A DNA stretch of 64,000 nucleotides from Perca fluviatilis. Its lineage: Eukaryota > Chordata > Actinopteri > Perciformes > Percidae. The stretch is taken from NCBI RefSeq assembly GCF_010015445.1, contig NC_053119.1, positions 21,413,050 through 21,477,049 on the forward strand, given 5' to 3'. Below are positions 1-12,347 of the stretch, in pieces. Under the pieces are notes generated by a model that ran no database searches, was not told where the DNA came from, and saw nothing but the letters and a program-made list of their open reading frames with translations. A program made the translations under genes and the position numbers. Every line of letters begins with the position of its first letter. Positions within the stretch are counted from its first letter, which is position 1.

Positions 1-3000
1 TTAGATGTTCAGCGCTGGTTTCATGAAATGTGATTGGTGTGGAATATTGGTGTTCAAATTGTTAATGTACTGAGGGACCGCAGTGTGCTGGTGTACTCAC
101 TCTTGGGTTATATGCATTTGGCAGATATCTGAGCTAAACGTAAGTGCACATCTAAGGCTTTTACTTAATTGTCAAAACTGCTATCTCAGTCAAAATCTCA
201 GTTCCCTCGATTGAATGATAATGATTCAAATTGTAGTTTTATTTCCAAAGCCAGCCTTTGAGATCATGATGTGCACAACGCTTATGGAATTATTAAAACC
301 TGTTTTATAATCTCAGTTTGTAGCAATGTGATTTAAATAAAGGAGCAGTGCCCTGAGAGCAGATTATACTGATCTCTACCACTGCCTGTCTCTGACTCTC
401 TCTGTTCCTCTGAGTATTTCCTATTCTTTCTGACCCTCTTCCTTCTATATATAACTCTTAGAATATATTTCATATCTGCATTTTCTACACAGCTACTTGT
501 AAATCTATCACTGACCTTTAGAAGTCATGAAGTCAGGGTGACATTAATCTGAAGCATATCTTCCAAAAACTGCAGTTTTAAGTATGACATTGTTTTATTT
601 ATATGTCCATATGTAGATAAATATGTGTTTCCCAGATAGCCTAGTATTCATGCATTTCAGAATGAGTGGGACATCTGATTATGCTAACCAATAATTAAGT
701 CAAATGTGTTGACCATATCCTAGATCTATTTTACTCTTCAAACACATAAAGTATTAACAAGCTGACGTTAGCTTTGTCATTTAGCTACGTAGCAGCTACA
801 CCTGGCAGTTGCAGGGTGTACTGTACATATTTAGTAACTGCTAACCTCTAAGAACTACTTTGTGTTTTGACACCTATTTTAATTCAGTGATGCTTAAATC
901 TCCACTTCATAAACACAACAGTACGACAACAGCTTCAAGTACTGCATTAACAGGTCACAACGAAAGGAAGCGTTACCATATTTTCCTTCCTTCCTTCTTT
1001 CTTTCCTTTCACTTGGTTTAAAAAAACAAACATTTAACCATATGACTCAGTGTCACTCACTCATTTGGGAATTTGAGACAAAACTATCTGATGTTGTTAC
1101 CCCAAAAATGTCCATATTACATACAATCATCTGGTTCCATGTTATGTTATTACAGTTCTGGGATCTTATTTATTTACTTATCCCGGGGGTAAAGCCTTCA
1201 GCAAACTGCTAGCATGCATTATAACCATGCATATTTATGAATTTATAGATTGTCCTGTTTCCAACATTGCCTTTATACGTAGGCGTTGTTCAGGTTGTGC
1301 CTAATCAGACCAGAATAGGGGAACTACATGGAGGTCGGACTGATTGGATTCTCCACGGTCATCGGCAGTGAAAAAAATCTAATTAAGCCTCAGGCGTCCC
1401 AAGTCAAACTCCTCAGGATTACCCTGGCCCTGCACCCTAAACCCAACCCTGGGAGAGAGTGATAACTAGACTCCCATAATCTGAAGCTAGGGTTGATTGG
1501 GGGGGGGGGTGGTTTGATGATGAAATCATTGCAAACCTACCAACCCAACTGCACGGATGGCTGTCATCACCACAGGCTCAGTAGTATGTCAGTCACGTCA
1601 TCCTGGAAGCAGTGAAACATATTTGGTAAATAAAGTTCAAATCAAACATCACAATTTGAGAAAGTGGAGTCTGTGTTAATGTGCAACACCACAGCAGGAA
1701 ATAGTGCATATAGCTACAGTAACATCAGCATGTTTTTGGGAGATAGTGATAGAAAAACTGATTTCATGCAGAGTTTCAGCCATATAGCTCACAATCCCAC
1801 ACGCTTTGAAGTCAAATTAGAAGTGTGTCTGTATGGGTGGAAACGACAGACAGATTAGAGAGAGCATTTAACACCCCCTCCCCCATCCTCCTCAAATCTG
1901 CCTTTTGAGACAATATAAAACCCTGCAAAGTAGCTTTCCTTTTGTCCCAACTTTAGGATGTGGGTTGGATGTACGCTCTGAATTTTAGGGTTTGCCCTTC
2001 ACTCACTCTTTTGTTTGTGTCCGTTGAGTGAAAGTACATGTTTACTGTGGTCATTGCTTTTTAACAGTCCGTGATAAGAGTCAGTTTGTGAGGAGACTCA
2101 CAACAGGAGGCTGCTATTGATTAGGTGTTTGCCTAAAGGAGGTAGGAATGAAGGGAGGAAGAGGTGAGCAGGGTGAGGGGGTCAGGATGGGGTAAGAGGG
2201 ACGAGGGAAGAGCCAGTGACCAGGATGTGCTCTCCCTCTCACCAGGATGCAGCCAAGTCTGAAATATGGCTCCTTTCTTTTGATCCTGGAAACAATGCAC
2301 CTGCTGGAGGCCTGAGGATATGTCCTCTCCCCATGTGTCCTTTCACATGTCTCCAAGGTATCACTGACCTGTACCCATGTGAATAAAGGTTCTGGTTTTA
2401 TATTACCACTTTATCAATGACTTTACTTGGACAATAACACCACAAAAGTTAAAACGTTGCTTTTCACCTCTTCGTGCCTTCTCATGGGATTAAATTGTTG
2501 TGAGTTGTTTTTCTCAGTCTTGCATCAAAATGCAGCCAGAGTGAGAGCTGAATTTGTTTCACCTGCTCTGTTTATCTAAGCTGTGATTTAACCGAAAAGG
2601 GACTTTTGATATGAATTTCGAGTGGAAACAGACATTTTGCAGCAGTGGCAGGGCTGCACCCTTGACAGCCCTGTTGAATTAATTACTTCCAAATGGCTGG
2701 TTTAAAGAATGAAAAGAGGAGGTTTGAATAAAACCTACTACTGATCTAATGCACCGCTATCATGGAGGTCCATTTTTATCCATAATGTCTTGTGAAACCA
2801 TCCCTTTTTATCCCTCTGACTCATATTGTGTGGAATTGTGAAGCATAATGGAGTAGGTGGCCACAGAGAAACAACCCGGGACAGCTCGTCATAGCACTTC
2901 AGTTTGATTGACAAGACACTTCTTTTTCCACATCAGACATGGTAAAATGGTATAAAAGTGACTCTTTTACATAACATTGGACAAATGCATGCCTAACCTC

Positions 3001-6000
3001 CTTCATTCACCACTAGGCCTCTGGGAATTCAAACTGGAGCAACCTCAACATATCTGTGTTTTGTAATGCTAAAATTAGCAGAATCTGAGGCATGTGCTTG
3101 ATATGGTAATAAGGCAGGAAAACTGTGCTTTGAGTATTAGTTTTAAAATTTTACAATGGCCAGAATTGGCTTCTTAAATTAGACTAGAAATTTTTGTTGT
3201 TGATTGGACATTTAATATGGGAAATATGAATGGGCGATTTGGACATATGTCATTTTATATCAATGCATTGTGATATAGTACATTTTCTGGAAAATCATTT
3301 GATATAATTGAGCTTAAAGGTTCATTCGAGATGGTTGTGGATAAAATAATCCAATGTCTTGTTTTTGGTTAATTCAGTGAGTAAAATACCTGACAAATGA
3401 AGGCACTTCACATTCCTACCATTCTTTTGCATATAATCGTGCAACTTACTTTAAAAGCAACCGAACGTAACACCATACCTAGTTGCAGCGTGCATGCCTT
3501 GTCTGTTCTTATTTGCTTGGCGTCTGTCAGCATGTGTCGCTTATCATTTATCATTTATACTACTGTCATGTTATGTTATTAATGCGTCAATTTGTCATCT
3601 TAAAATGTTTTAGTTTTGTATTATTTCCTTTGTTGCTCTCTGTTTAGCTGCTTCATGTTTTGTCTGCTTTATCCTGTTATGATTTTACGTGTTGCTTGCT
3701 TTACTGTTATTTTAATAGATAATTTTGCATTTGGCACAAGGAACAACAGCTGACAATGAGCCTTTTGGCTAACACTTACATGTTTACAGTGATGTTGATA
3801 ATTGTAAAATGTAATGTGACAAGGACAATGATGAATAAAAGTTTACTTTCTGGAATTGACATGACGTGATCTACTTGAGGGAAGACGTATCTGATGACGT
3901 ATCAGTCTGTTGGATTTGGCTGAGTGCAATCAGCTGCTACAGAGAGCACACAAACCCGACAGCAGTCAAGTTTAATTTTGGTCTGTTATCAAGTCAAGGC
4001 TTTATTCAATCTTTGTCTTGGCTGTATCACTGAACTGATAAAATAATTGTAAGTGGGACATTTGCTCAGACGTAACCATGGATCACTATGATTAGCCTAA
4101 CCATTCTGACCACAGATATGGAAGTGTGAGGATTAAATATAACACAAGATAACATCTTCTTAATCCCCATGAGCTAATTTAAATAGCTTTTATGTACTAT
4201 GCAGTTCCTCATCTGATGCCTTCACTGCGTCTCATTCTCAGAACTAAGCTTTATTAGAGAAAGACAAACCAAAAAAATGCAGCAAAACATCACACAGAAT
4301 AGTGCATTGTGCTGGATGAGTTATAATAGTGTTGGTAGTTGTGGCATAAATGAACACTTGTGTGACACTGAGATGTTTTCACACATAGACTGCTCTCAGC
4401 TGTGCCGAGTGCAGCTCTAAATGTTTAATGGAGAGTTAAGGAATAAGGGGCATCTTCTGTCTCTCTGTCTCTGTCTGCATAGTGTCTTATTCCCACCTGG
4501 CCAAGCTCCAGTGCTCACTGCAGCATTCTGACCCATTATGCTGTTGCATTGAGACCAGATACAAAGCCTCATTGGAGACTTTTTAGCTCCATTGAAGTTA
4601 TGCAGTATATTGACTAGTTTTTACAGCACAGGCTTCTGTTCTCAAACTTGGTCTGACTATAAAGCTCCTCCGTCACTTGACACTTGTCCACCTGTATTTC
4701 ATTTTCTGGCCGTCGTCTTCACAACCTCAGTGTCAGAGTAGTATGCAGGTCGTTTGACCACCACCCACCAGCCTGTGTCACGGTCACAGACTCAGCATTG
4801 GGAAGAAGCCTTGGCTGTCCTTCAATGGTTCTTTCACTGCTGCTTGGTGACAATGCATTTTTTCCATGCCATAAAGCAGATGCTGTATTATAGCAGCACA
4901 ATACTGGGCCCATCTGAAACTGTTTACCATGTGAAAGGCACACCGGGATCAGGATGCCTACCACTGTGTGGGGCTTTTTGACTTGCCACTCTATAATGAG
5001 TACACACTGGAAGGAAAAGGAGCAGGCAGCTTTAACTGGCATTGTGATCACTGCATAGAGAGAGGAAATGCGGTATAAAGTGCTGATCCAGGCTATTCTT
5101 CCAAAGCCGAGACTTTTAATACTTACTAGTATACAGAGATTACTGTGGCATCAAATGAGCTTATATAAAAAGGCAGGAAACCTGCGGTTCAAGTGTTTGT
5201 CCACCTAAAAAAAAAAAAGATTACCCTCCAAATAATTTAGTCCTATAAAAATAATTGTAGTGGACTTCTCATCCCTGACCTGAGTTCTGCTGAAGCTTGA
5301 TACAGCTGCGGCAGGTGTCCTTTGGATGAGGACACTGATCTTTTAAGACCTCTTTCACTGAAAGTCAACAAATCAAGAACTAAGAAGTGAAGTGAAAACA
5401 GCTTGATTACAGAGGCTTAACCGACGGAACTGAAAAGCCCTACAGTTAAACGATTAGCCTCCTTTGTGTGACTAGTGCCTGTCTTGTCTTGCTGTTTGTT
5501 GTTGGTGAGTTGAAGAGGCTGCCCTTGTTCCGAGTTGTCTGACCTCAGGCCTTGTATGATGAAGTCCCCCCACCCCTTATAAAAAACAACTAAAACAGTG
5601 TTTGACCAGCACTGCCATTTGACTTACTGGTAGTCTGTCAGCAAGGCTCTTAGTCACTAATTGAGCACTCAAGCAAAGAGGGACCTTGAAAGGCCAGAGG
5701 TACCAGACCAGACAGGCTGGTTGGTCAGTCACCCTTCACAGCCAGACTGTTCTCCACCCTAGATGTGATTTCAGGCCTTTGAAGGGCCTACTGGAGACAG
5801 GCAGCACTCAGACCTGCTCCTGAAGCTAAGGTCCCCTTGCCCCCCATCACCTCTCAGAGGGTTTATCCTCCCTGACAAGAGCTTTCCGAGGTCCCCAGTC
5901 CTCAACTGGCCATCAGTCATGTCCAGGACACACAGCTATAATGTCAAGAGCCTGATGAAATAAGAGCAGTACCGCACACATAAAAGCCCAGACTGGGACA

Positions 6001-6229
6001 CATTTAAGTACATTAACCCAACTCTAGTCCCACTGCAGAAGAAGGATGTCACTATGGGAAATAAGGAAGTAACTGTGGGTGTATAAACCAATTGTATAAT
6101 TAGATTTCTTCCTGTGAGGTGGGTTGATAGCACAGCAGTTGGATGAATGTGCAGCTGAACCCACTGAGAAAACTCTTGAAAAAGACTTTTTTTAGCCAAA
6201 GTAGCAACAGAGCGGCAGTGTATGTCAGT
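1..6229. other. Noncoding sequence, no gene seen
   Basis: Ordinary AT-rich teleost noncoding DNA. Open frames here are short (up to about 110 codons), lack recognisable domains and have no consistent splice structure. Minor landmarks are a CCTT/CTTT-rich patch near 985-1012, a G-run at 1500-1509 and an A-run near 5208-5218. I see no RNA gene and no clear mobile element. Confidence 0.6.
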
Positions 6230-6487
6230 TGGTTGGTTGGTTGGTAAAACCACTTCGGTCCAGACTAAAACATCTCAACATCTATTGGATGGATTGGAAT
6301 AAAGGTTTGTACAGACAGTCATGGTCTGATCTGGTGATCCTCTGACTTTTCATCTAGCTCCATCAAGAGGCTCACATTTTTGGTTTTGGGTGAAATATCT
6401 CGAATATTGGATAAATTGCCATGGAAATTGGTACAAACATTTACTGTATATTCCCCGCAGGATTAAATGTAATAGCTTTGGTGATAG
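6230..6487 (+). repeat. Dispersed fish repeat (GGTTGGTCCACC-type family)
   Basis: The segment starts with a GGTTGGTTGG run, then phrases such as CCAGACTAAAACATCTCAAC and TTGGATGGATTG. The same wording recurs at 18590-18960 and 41380-41715, including the phrase ATGAGGTTGACATTTGTGG in those two copies. I recognise it as a very abundant percomorph interspersed repeat of uncertain class. No coding capacity is visible. Confidence 0.6.
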
Positions 6488-6755
6488 CTTGACATTTCCT
6501 TATTTCTTTTAAAAATGTATACTGAAATACTGCATTAGGAGCAGAAAGAGTGCAATTTGCGTCGAGCACTCTGTTGCAATACATCCCATTCCATTCAGTA
6601 TCTTTGAGTGCAGTTTCCTGCATACCAATGTGCTATTTTACGGTCCAATCTGTCCATAAAAGACATTTGATGTGGATAATAAGAGGAAAAACACTTTAAA
6701 GCATGCTGTCAAATCAATCTAAAATACTCTTACACAAATAACGGTGTTTAGATTG

Positions 6756-7060
6756 TGGGCGGCTGTGTCTAAGTGGTAGAGAGGTTGCCTGCCAATCGGA
6801 AGGTTGGTGGTTCGATCCCTGGCCCTGCAGTTCCATGCCGAAGTGTCCTTGGGCAAGACGCTGAACCCTGAGTTGCCCCCGATGCTGCGCCATCGGAGTG
6901 TAAATGTGTGTGAATGTTTATCTGATGAGCAGGTGGCACCTTGTACGGCAGCCTCGGCCACAGTGTATGAATGTGTGTGAATGGTTCCTGTACTATGTTA
7001 AAGCGCTTTGAGTAGTGGTTAAGACTAGAAAAGCACTATATAAAAACAGTCCATTTACAA
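6756..7060 (+). mobile_element. tRNA-derived SINE (V-SINE-like)
   Basis: The 5' part resembles a tRNA gene and carries an internal RNA polymerase III promoter: an A-box-like segment at about 6767-6783 (TCTAAGTGGTAGAG) and a perfect B box GGTTCGATCCC at 6809-6819. It is followed by the conserved core (GTGTCCTTGGGCAAGACGCT) and a 3' tail ending AGTCCATTTACA. This arrangement is that of common fish tRNA-derived SINEs; I believe V-SINE type, but the family name is from memory. The copy is nearly full length and probably retro-inserted by a partner LINE. Confidence 0.75.
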
Positions 7061-8295
7061 ATATGTTCAGCTCACAAAAATCCCCGCCAGCCAATTTATG
7101 AATTACTGATGCACAATTAAAAAATTTTAATCTATTGACCCAAAAAACAGTTCATCACTTTTCTTATCATGCAGATGTGTATGCTGTCATCTCAGTTATT
7201 TCAGCAGTGAGCATCTGTCCCATTTTACTGTATAATTTCCCTGAAGAGTACAAGGTGTCTTGTCACAACTGCAGCAATGTTAGTTTTATTTATCAAGAAT
7301 GAAGCAGAGAGAACACAGACCACTGAGACTAACACACGTAGTGGAAGATGTGTAAAATTCATTCGTTGTTGTGAATAGAGCATGGAGTACAGATAGCAGA
7401 GAAATCATATCACTTGAGAAAACTCAGACCCAAATGCCTTTAAATGACAAGGCTGTTGTCTCCAGCAAATCAAGTGAAGGCATTTTCTTGCAGCTTCTTA
7501 TCTTTGGAGCCAGTTTCTCTGGCATAGTGCATTCAGGCAGAGCTTGTCTGTCAGCTTTGTTTTGTTACTAATTTATTCATTTAAGCAATAGCAGCCACAT
7601 TCAAAGACAATGGTGCACAAGCTCTGTGCTGAATTAACCTCAATAATTATGCAGATTTGAGGAAAGAAAAGCCCAATTGTTACACACTCCTCAAAATTCC
7701 TGCCCCCTCCTGTGCTTGACATCCAAGTAAATAAATTACTTGACTCAAGAAAATCCTCAAACTTCCCTCTTAAGAATCAACTTGGAACAACAATGCACCG
7801 TTATTTGTGTAAGAGTATTTAGATTGTACCCTCCAAGGTCAGCCATTCTTGTTTATGTTTGCATTACTGATCACTTTCACATAGACCTCAGCCTAATGGA
7901 ATCCATGTATCCACAATAAGTGCATTAACCCATTGCCTGTAGTGCAGGGGATCCATTTTCTCAAAACATTTTAAAGGAATCCACTTTAAGTGCTAATGGG
8001 TCATTTGATCAATACATGAGCTTTTCCACTTTAAATGGCAAAGTTAGTGGATTACATTTAAAGGAGAGCATTAGAATCCATTAAGTGTTCAGTGAAATCA
8101 CAAGTTAGTTTTATCTCTGTGTCATGCTAAACATTCCCATCCCATCTGGAATTAAGTATCTTAATGGAATTAAAGTATATTAAATAAGTTGACCTTTCAT
8201 TAGTAAAAATACTTTGCCAAACCAATTGTTGTTATCATAGTGCTCACTTCTTTAGACCATCACTGACTGATTCTTTTTACCCTGAATAAATACTA
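7061..8295. other. Noncoding sequence, no gene seen
   Basis: AT-rich sequence without long open frames, splice-bounded exons or recognisable repeats. It separates the SINE from the old repeat that received the Rex3 insertion. Confidence 0.5.
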
Positions 8296-8329
8296 ATGCC
8301 GAAACCTTTAGTTGAATAATTAATTAGTT
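8296..8329 (+). repeat. Left remnant of an old repeat split by Rex3
   Basis: Sequence like GAAACCTTTAGTTGAATAATTAATTAGTT corresponds to the start of an abundant fish repeat (CTGAAACAATTAGTCGATTA-type). Its continuation (TTGATCAGCTGAAAGTTAAT) appears only after the Rex3 element, at 11230 onward. The last 11 bases (8319-8329, ATTAATTAGTT) are repeated at 11222-11232 as the Rex3 target duplication. Confidence 0.6.
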
Positions 8330-8335
8330 CATCCA

Positions 8336-8735
8336 TCTTCGTCCGCTTATCCGGTGAAGGGTCGCGGGGGGAGCAGCTCCAGCAGGGGACCCCAAACTTC
8401 CCATTCCCGAGCCACATTAACCAGCTCCGACTGGGGGATCCCGAGGCGTTCCCAGGCCAGGTTGGAGATATAATCCCTCCACCTAGTCCTGGGTCTTCCC
8501 CGAGGCCTCCTCCCAGCTGGACGTGCCTGGAACACCTCCCTAGGGAGGCATCCTTACCAGATGCCCGAACCACCTCAACTGGCTCCTTTTGACGCTAAGG
8601 AGCAGCGGCTCTACTCCGAGCTCCTCACGAATGACTGAGCTTCTCACCCTATCTCTAAGGGAGACGCCAGCCACCCTCCTGAGGAAACCCATTTCGGCCA
8701 CTTGTACCCTGGATCTCGTTCTTTCGGTCATGGTT
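8336..8735 (-). pseudogene. Rex3 ORF, C-terminal segment
   Basis: On the minus strand this part encodes the C-terminal tail of the Rex3 polyprotein. Recognisable pieces are MTERTRSRVQVAEMGFLRRV at the N-terminal side, then SQLRWFGHLVRMPP, and after a frame break RGRPRTRWRDYISNLAWERL and the final LLELLPPRPFTG. These are typical RTE/Rex3 C-terminal motifs. The segment begins almost exactly where the plus-strand reverse transcriptase part stops (LTYGHE near 11207), so the two pieces adjoin in the original element. A frameshift lies near 8535-8545. Confidence 0.8.
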
Positions 8736-9440
8736 TCTCTCCAGGAACCATCACCTTATCGTGGTAGAGGTTTGTGTGTCTCTATGAACCTGAGGGCTGT
8801 GTTGTCTGGAGTTTTGTGTTCTTGGTAGGGTCTCCCAAGTGGTCTCAGGTGAGGGGCCAGACAAAGAATGGTTCAAAAACCCTATGAGTGAACGAGGTAG
8901 AGATGGTTTGACCCTGCCAGGAGGAAGCCCGGGGCCCCCGTCTGGAGCCAGGCCCAGATGGTGGGCTCGTCAGCGAGCGTCTGGTGGCCGGGTTTGCCAC
9001 GGAGCCTGGCCGGGCACAGCCCGAAAAAGCTACGTGGCTCCCATCTCTCCAGCCCATGGGCCCCACCACCTGTGAGAGGAACCGCTGGGGTTGGGTGCGC
9101 TGCCACATGGGTGGCAGTGAAGGTCAGGGGCCTCGACGGACCAGACCCGGGCAGCAGACGCTGGCTCTGGGGACGTGGAACGTCACCTCTCTGTGGGGGA
9201 AGGAGCCAGAACTGGTGCGGGAGGTGGAGCGCAACCGGTCAGATCTGGTGGGGCAGATGATGGAGACACATGGAGAGGCGTGATTGGGAGGAACGGCCTC
9301 CCTGATCTAAACCAGAGTGGTTGTTGTTGGACTTCTGTGCTAGTCATGGATTGTCTATAACAAACACCATGTTCGAACATAGGGATGCTCATGAGTGTAC
9401 TTGGTACCAGAGCACCCTAGGCTCTGGTACCAAAAGGTCA
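8736..9440 (+). pseudogene. Rex3 5' leader and deleted endonuclease remnant
   Basis: The stretch starts with the Rex3 leader (CCATCACCTTATCGTGGTAG). It then encodes the start of the apurinic-like endonuclease (LGTWNVTSLWGKEPELVREV near 9170-9230) and jumps near 9252 to a segment matching the far end of the same domain (WRGVIGRNGLPDLN near 9277). Most of the endonuclease, including its catalytic residues, is therefore missing. This is an internal deletion that would abolish target nicking. Confidence 0.7.
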
Positions 9441-11210
9441 AAGGTCACTGATCATCTGATCTGAGGCCGTATGTTTTGGACACTCGGGGGAAGACCAAAC
9501 GGGTAGTGCAGGTAAATTGGGAACGTCTGGAGGAGGCCCCTGTCCGACAGACTTTCAACTCACACCTCCGGCAGAGCTTTTCGTGCATCCCTGTGGAGGC
9601 TGGGGGCATTGAACCCGAGTGGACAATGTTCAACGTTTCCATTGCTGAAGCTGCGGCGAGGAGCTGTGGTCTTAGGGTCTTAGGTGCCTCAAGGGTCGGT
9701 AACCCACGAACACCGTGGTGGACACCTGTGGTCAGGGAAGCCGTCCGACTGAAGAAGGAGTCTTTCCGGGATATGTTATCCCAGAGGACTCCGGAGGCAG
9801 TTGCAGGGTACCGTAGGGCCCGAAGGGCTGCAGTCTCTGCCGTGAAAGAGGCAAAGCAGCGGGTGTGGGAGAAGTTTGGAGAAGACAGGGAGAAGGACTT
9901 TCGGTCGGCACCAAGGTGCTTCTGGAAAACTGTTCGCCACCTCAGGAGGGGGAAGCGGGGAACCTTCAAAACTGTGTACAGTAAGGATGGGACACTGTTG
10001 ACCTCAACTGAGGAGGTAATAGGGCGGTGGAAGGAGCACTTTGAGGAACTCCTGAATCCGACTAATACGCCCTCTATGTTAGAGGCAGAGCTGGAGGATG
10101 ATGGGGGATTGTTGTCAATTTCCCAGGCGGAAGTCACTGAGGTAGTCAAACAACTCCACAGTGGCAAAGCCCCTGGGATTGATGAGATCTGTCCAGAAAT
10201 GCTCAAGGCTCTGGGTGTGGAGGGGCTGTCCTGGTTGACACGCCTCTTCAACATTGCGTGGAAGTCTGGGACTGTGCCAAAGGAGTGGCAGACCGGGGTG
10301 GTGGTTCCCCTTTTCAAAAAGGGGGACCAGAGGGTGTGTGCCAATTACAGGGGTATCACACTTCTCAGCCTCCCTGGTAAAGTCTACTCCAAGGTGCTGG
10401 AAAGGAGGGTTCGGCCGATAGTCGAACCTCGGGTTGAAGAGGAACAATGCGGATTCTGTCCTGGTCGTGGAACAACGGATCCTGGAGGGAGCCTGGGAGT
10501 ATGCCCAACCGGTCTACATGTGTTTTGTGGATCTGGAAAAAGCGTATGACTGGGTCCCCCGGGAGATACTGTGGGAGGTGCTGCGTGAGTATGGGGTGAG
10601 GGGGTCTCTTCTCAGGGCCATCCAATCTCTGTACGACCAAAGTGAGAGCTGTGTCCGGGTTCTTGGCAGTAAGTCGGACTCGTTTCAGGTGAGGGTTGGC
10701 CTCTGCCAGGGCTGCGCTCTGTCACCAATCCTGTTTATAATATTTATGGACAGGATATCAAGGCGTAGTCGGGGCGGGGGGGCGGGAGGGGTTGCAGTTC
10801 GGTGGGCTGGGGATCTCATCGCTGCTCTTTGCAGATGATGTGGTCCTGATGGCATCATCGGCCTGTGACCTTCAGCACTCAGTGGATCGGTTCGCAGCCG
10901 AGTGTGAAGCGGCTGGGATGAGGATCAGCACCTCTAAATCTGAGGCCATGGTTCTCAGCAGGAAACCGATGGACTGCCTACTCCAGGTAGGGAATGAGTC
11001 CTTACCCCAAGTGAAGGAGTTCAAGTACCTTGGGGTTTTGTTCGCGAGTGAGGGGACAATGGTGCGGGAGATTGGTCGGAGAATCGGCGCAGTGGGTGCG
11101 GTATTACATTCAATTTATCGCACTGTTGTGACGAAAAGAGAGCTGAGCCAGAAGGCAAAGCTCTCGATCTACCGGTCAGTTTTCGTTCCTACCCTCACCT
11201 ATGGTCATGA
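9441..11210 (+). pseudogene. Rex3 reverse transcriptase, frameshifted
   Basis: Reverse transcriptase of an RTE-clade LINE. From about 9476 one frame carries the linker and the start of the polymerase: GKAPGIDEICPEML, EWQTGVVVPLFKKGDQRV, NYRGITLLSLPGKVYSKVLE. A frameshift near 10460-10490 moves into a second frame with motif A (CFVDLEKAYDWVP) and LCQGCALSPILF. Another shift near 10770-10790 leads to the motif C segment SLLFADDVVLM and FKYLGVLF, ending at LTYGHE. The motif A and motif C aspartates are still readable, but at least two frameshifts and the missing C terminus make the ORF nonfunctional. Confidence 0.85.
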
Positions 11211-11221
11211 AGGCTATGGTC

Positions 11222-11440
11222 ATTAATTAGTTGATCAGCTGAAAGTTAATAGGCAATTATTTTGGTCATTTATTGAGCAAACATTTCAGAATTTGCTGCT
11301 TTTCTCTTTTATACTAATGTAAATTGATATATTTGGGTGTTGGACTGTTAGCTGAACAAAATAAGCTATTTGAAAACATGAGCTTAGGCCCTGAGAAATC
11401 TTGATTAAAAAATGGTGATAAAATTGACAGATAATTAAAT
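11222..11440 (+). repeat. Right part of the old repeat interrupted by Rex3
   Basis: Continuation of the repeat at 8296-8329. Characteristic phrases are GGCAATTATTTTGGTCATTT, TTTGCTGCTTTTCT and TTTGGGTGTTGGACTGTTAG. Related copies occur at 29150-29672 and, in pieces, near 49800-50480. It begins with the 11-bp target duplication at 11222-11232. Confidence 0.65.
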
Positions 11441-12112
11441 AGTTGTATTCCTAATAGTGAAAGAGAACATATCAAAACTCCATCTAAATTCAGGACAGAT
11501 GCTTCAGGTACGAAATCTGGCCACATCTAAGCACACAGTTGAGATATAACAGGGTATTGGCTGACTGTGGAAAAAACAACAGACCTTAACAACAGTAACC
11601 GAATTCCATTTGCATCCTGTACTAAAAAAACAAAAAAAAAACAAGGGCAGTTGAAATTCTGCTTAATGCACAGCAGTGGAGGAGATGAAAGCCTCTCTCC
11701 AGCAGGGTGTCTGCTACTCAGCCTGTCTCAGCTGAAGTGTAGTGATGGATCTGGAGAATAGGAAGCCCAGGGATGTTGTTTTTATTTCAGGTGTTTCTAA
11801 GAATAGGACAGCTTGATTCCAAAAAAAGTCTCCTCACTGTCTGTGTTTACACAGCTCATAATTGGCTTAATATCTGAGGTAATTTGTGCTGTAATGATGC
11901 AGGATCAGTCAGTGGGACATGTGTTAGCCTCTAACCACAGTTATTCCCTGCTTCTCTCAGTATCGTGTGTTTGTGACAACTGCCTCCTCTAAATGCTATC
12001 GGGTACTGAAAGACAACCTGCGTCGAGTGTGTGTTTTTGTGTGTGTTTGGGGATATATGTGAGGGTAAATTATTGATGCAGTGTAAATCCAATCTGCCTC
12101 AAGGCAGGTGCG

Positions 12113-12114
<2 letters not shown>

Positions 12115-12142
<28 letters not shown>
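12115..12142 (+). repeat. (TG)n microsatellite
   Basis: About 14 uninterrupted TG units. It is the reverse complement of the longer AC tract 150 bases downstream. Confidence 0.9.
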
Positions 12143-12146
<4 letters not shown>

Positions 12147-12291
12147 ATGTATGTGTGTGAGACATTGTCAGAGGAAGGAGCAGTGCTGTAATTAAAAGGT
12201 AGCACAATCTGCAGTCCTGTCCACACATATTTAGCTATAGGAACACAGGCTAAAGGCTCAGTGTAGTTTGCATACAAACATGACCACCAGT

Positions 12292-12293
<2 letters not shown>

Positions 12294-12345
<52 letters not shown>
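12294..12345 (+). repeat. (AC)n microsatellite
   Basis: About 26 AC units, perfect in this assembly. Confidence 0.9.

Positions 12346-12347
<2 letters not shown>

Larger units (their letters stand above)
8330..11221 (-). mobile_element. Rex3 (RTE-clade) LINE with 5' inversion, defective
   Basis: A non-LTR retrotransposon copy in two oppositely oriented parts. The 3' end (C-terminal coding plus 3' tail, GATGGATGAAC) is on the minus strand at about 8330-8735. The 5' leader, a damaged endonuclease region and the reverse transcriptase are on the plus strand at about 8736-11221. The sequence TGGCAGACCGGGGTGGTGGT near 10286 is what I remember as the Rex3 diagnostic primer site. The element is flanked by an 11-bp direct repeat (ATTAATTAGTT at 8319-8329 and 11222-11232), so the inverted structure is one insertion event, as expected from twin priming. 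Taken on the minus strand, the 3' part is sense and the 5' part is inverted. Frameshifts and an endonuclease deletion make it non-autonomous. Confidence 0.85.

Noticed and set aside
6756..6835. A functional tRNA gene
   Set aside because: A and B boxes are present, but the sequence continues into a SINE body and does not fold as a complete cloverleaf with paired acceptor ends.
9445..10344. 299-codon minus-strand frame
   Set aside because: Shadow of the Rex3 reverse transcriptase coding on the plus strand.
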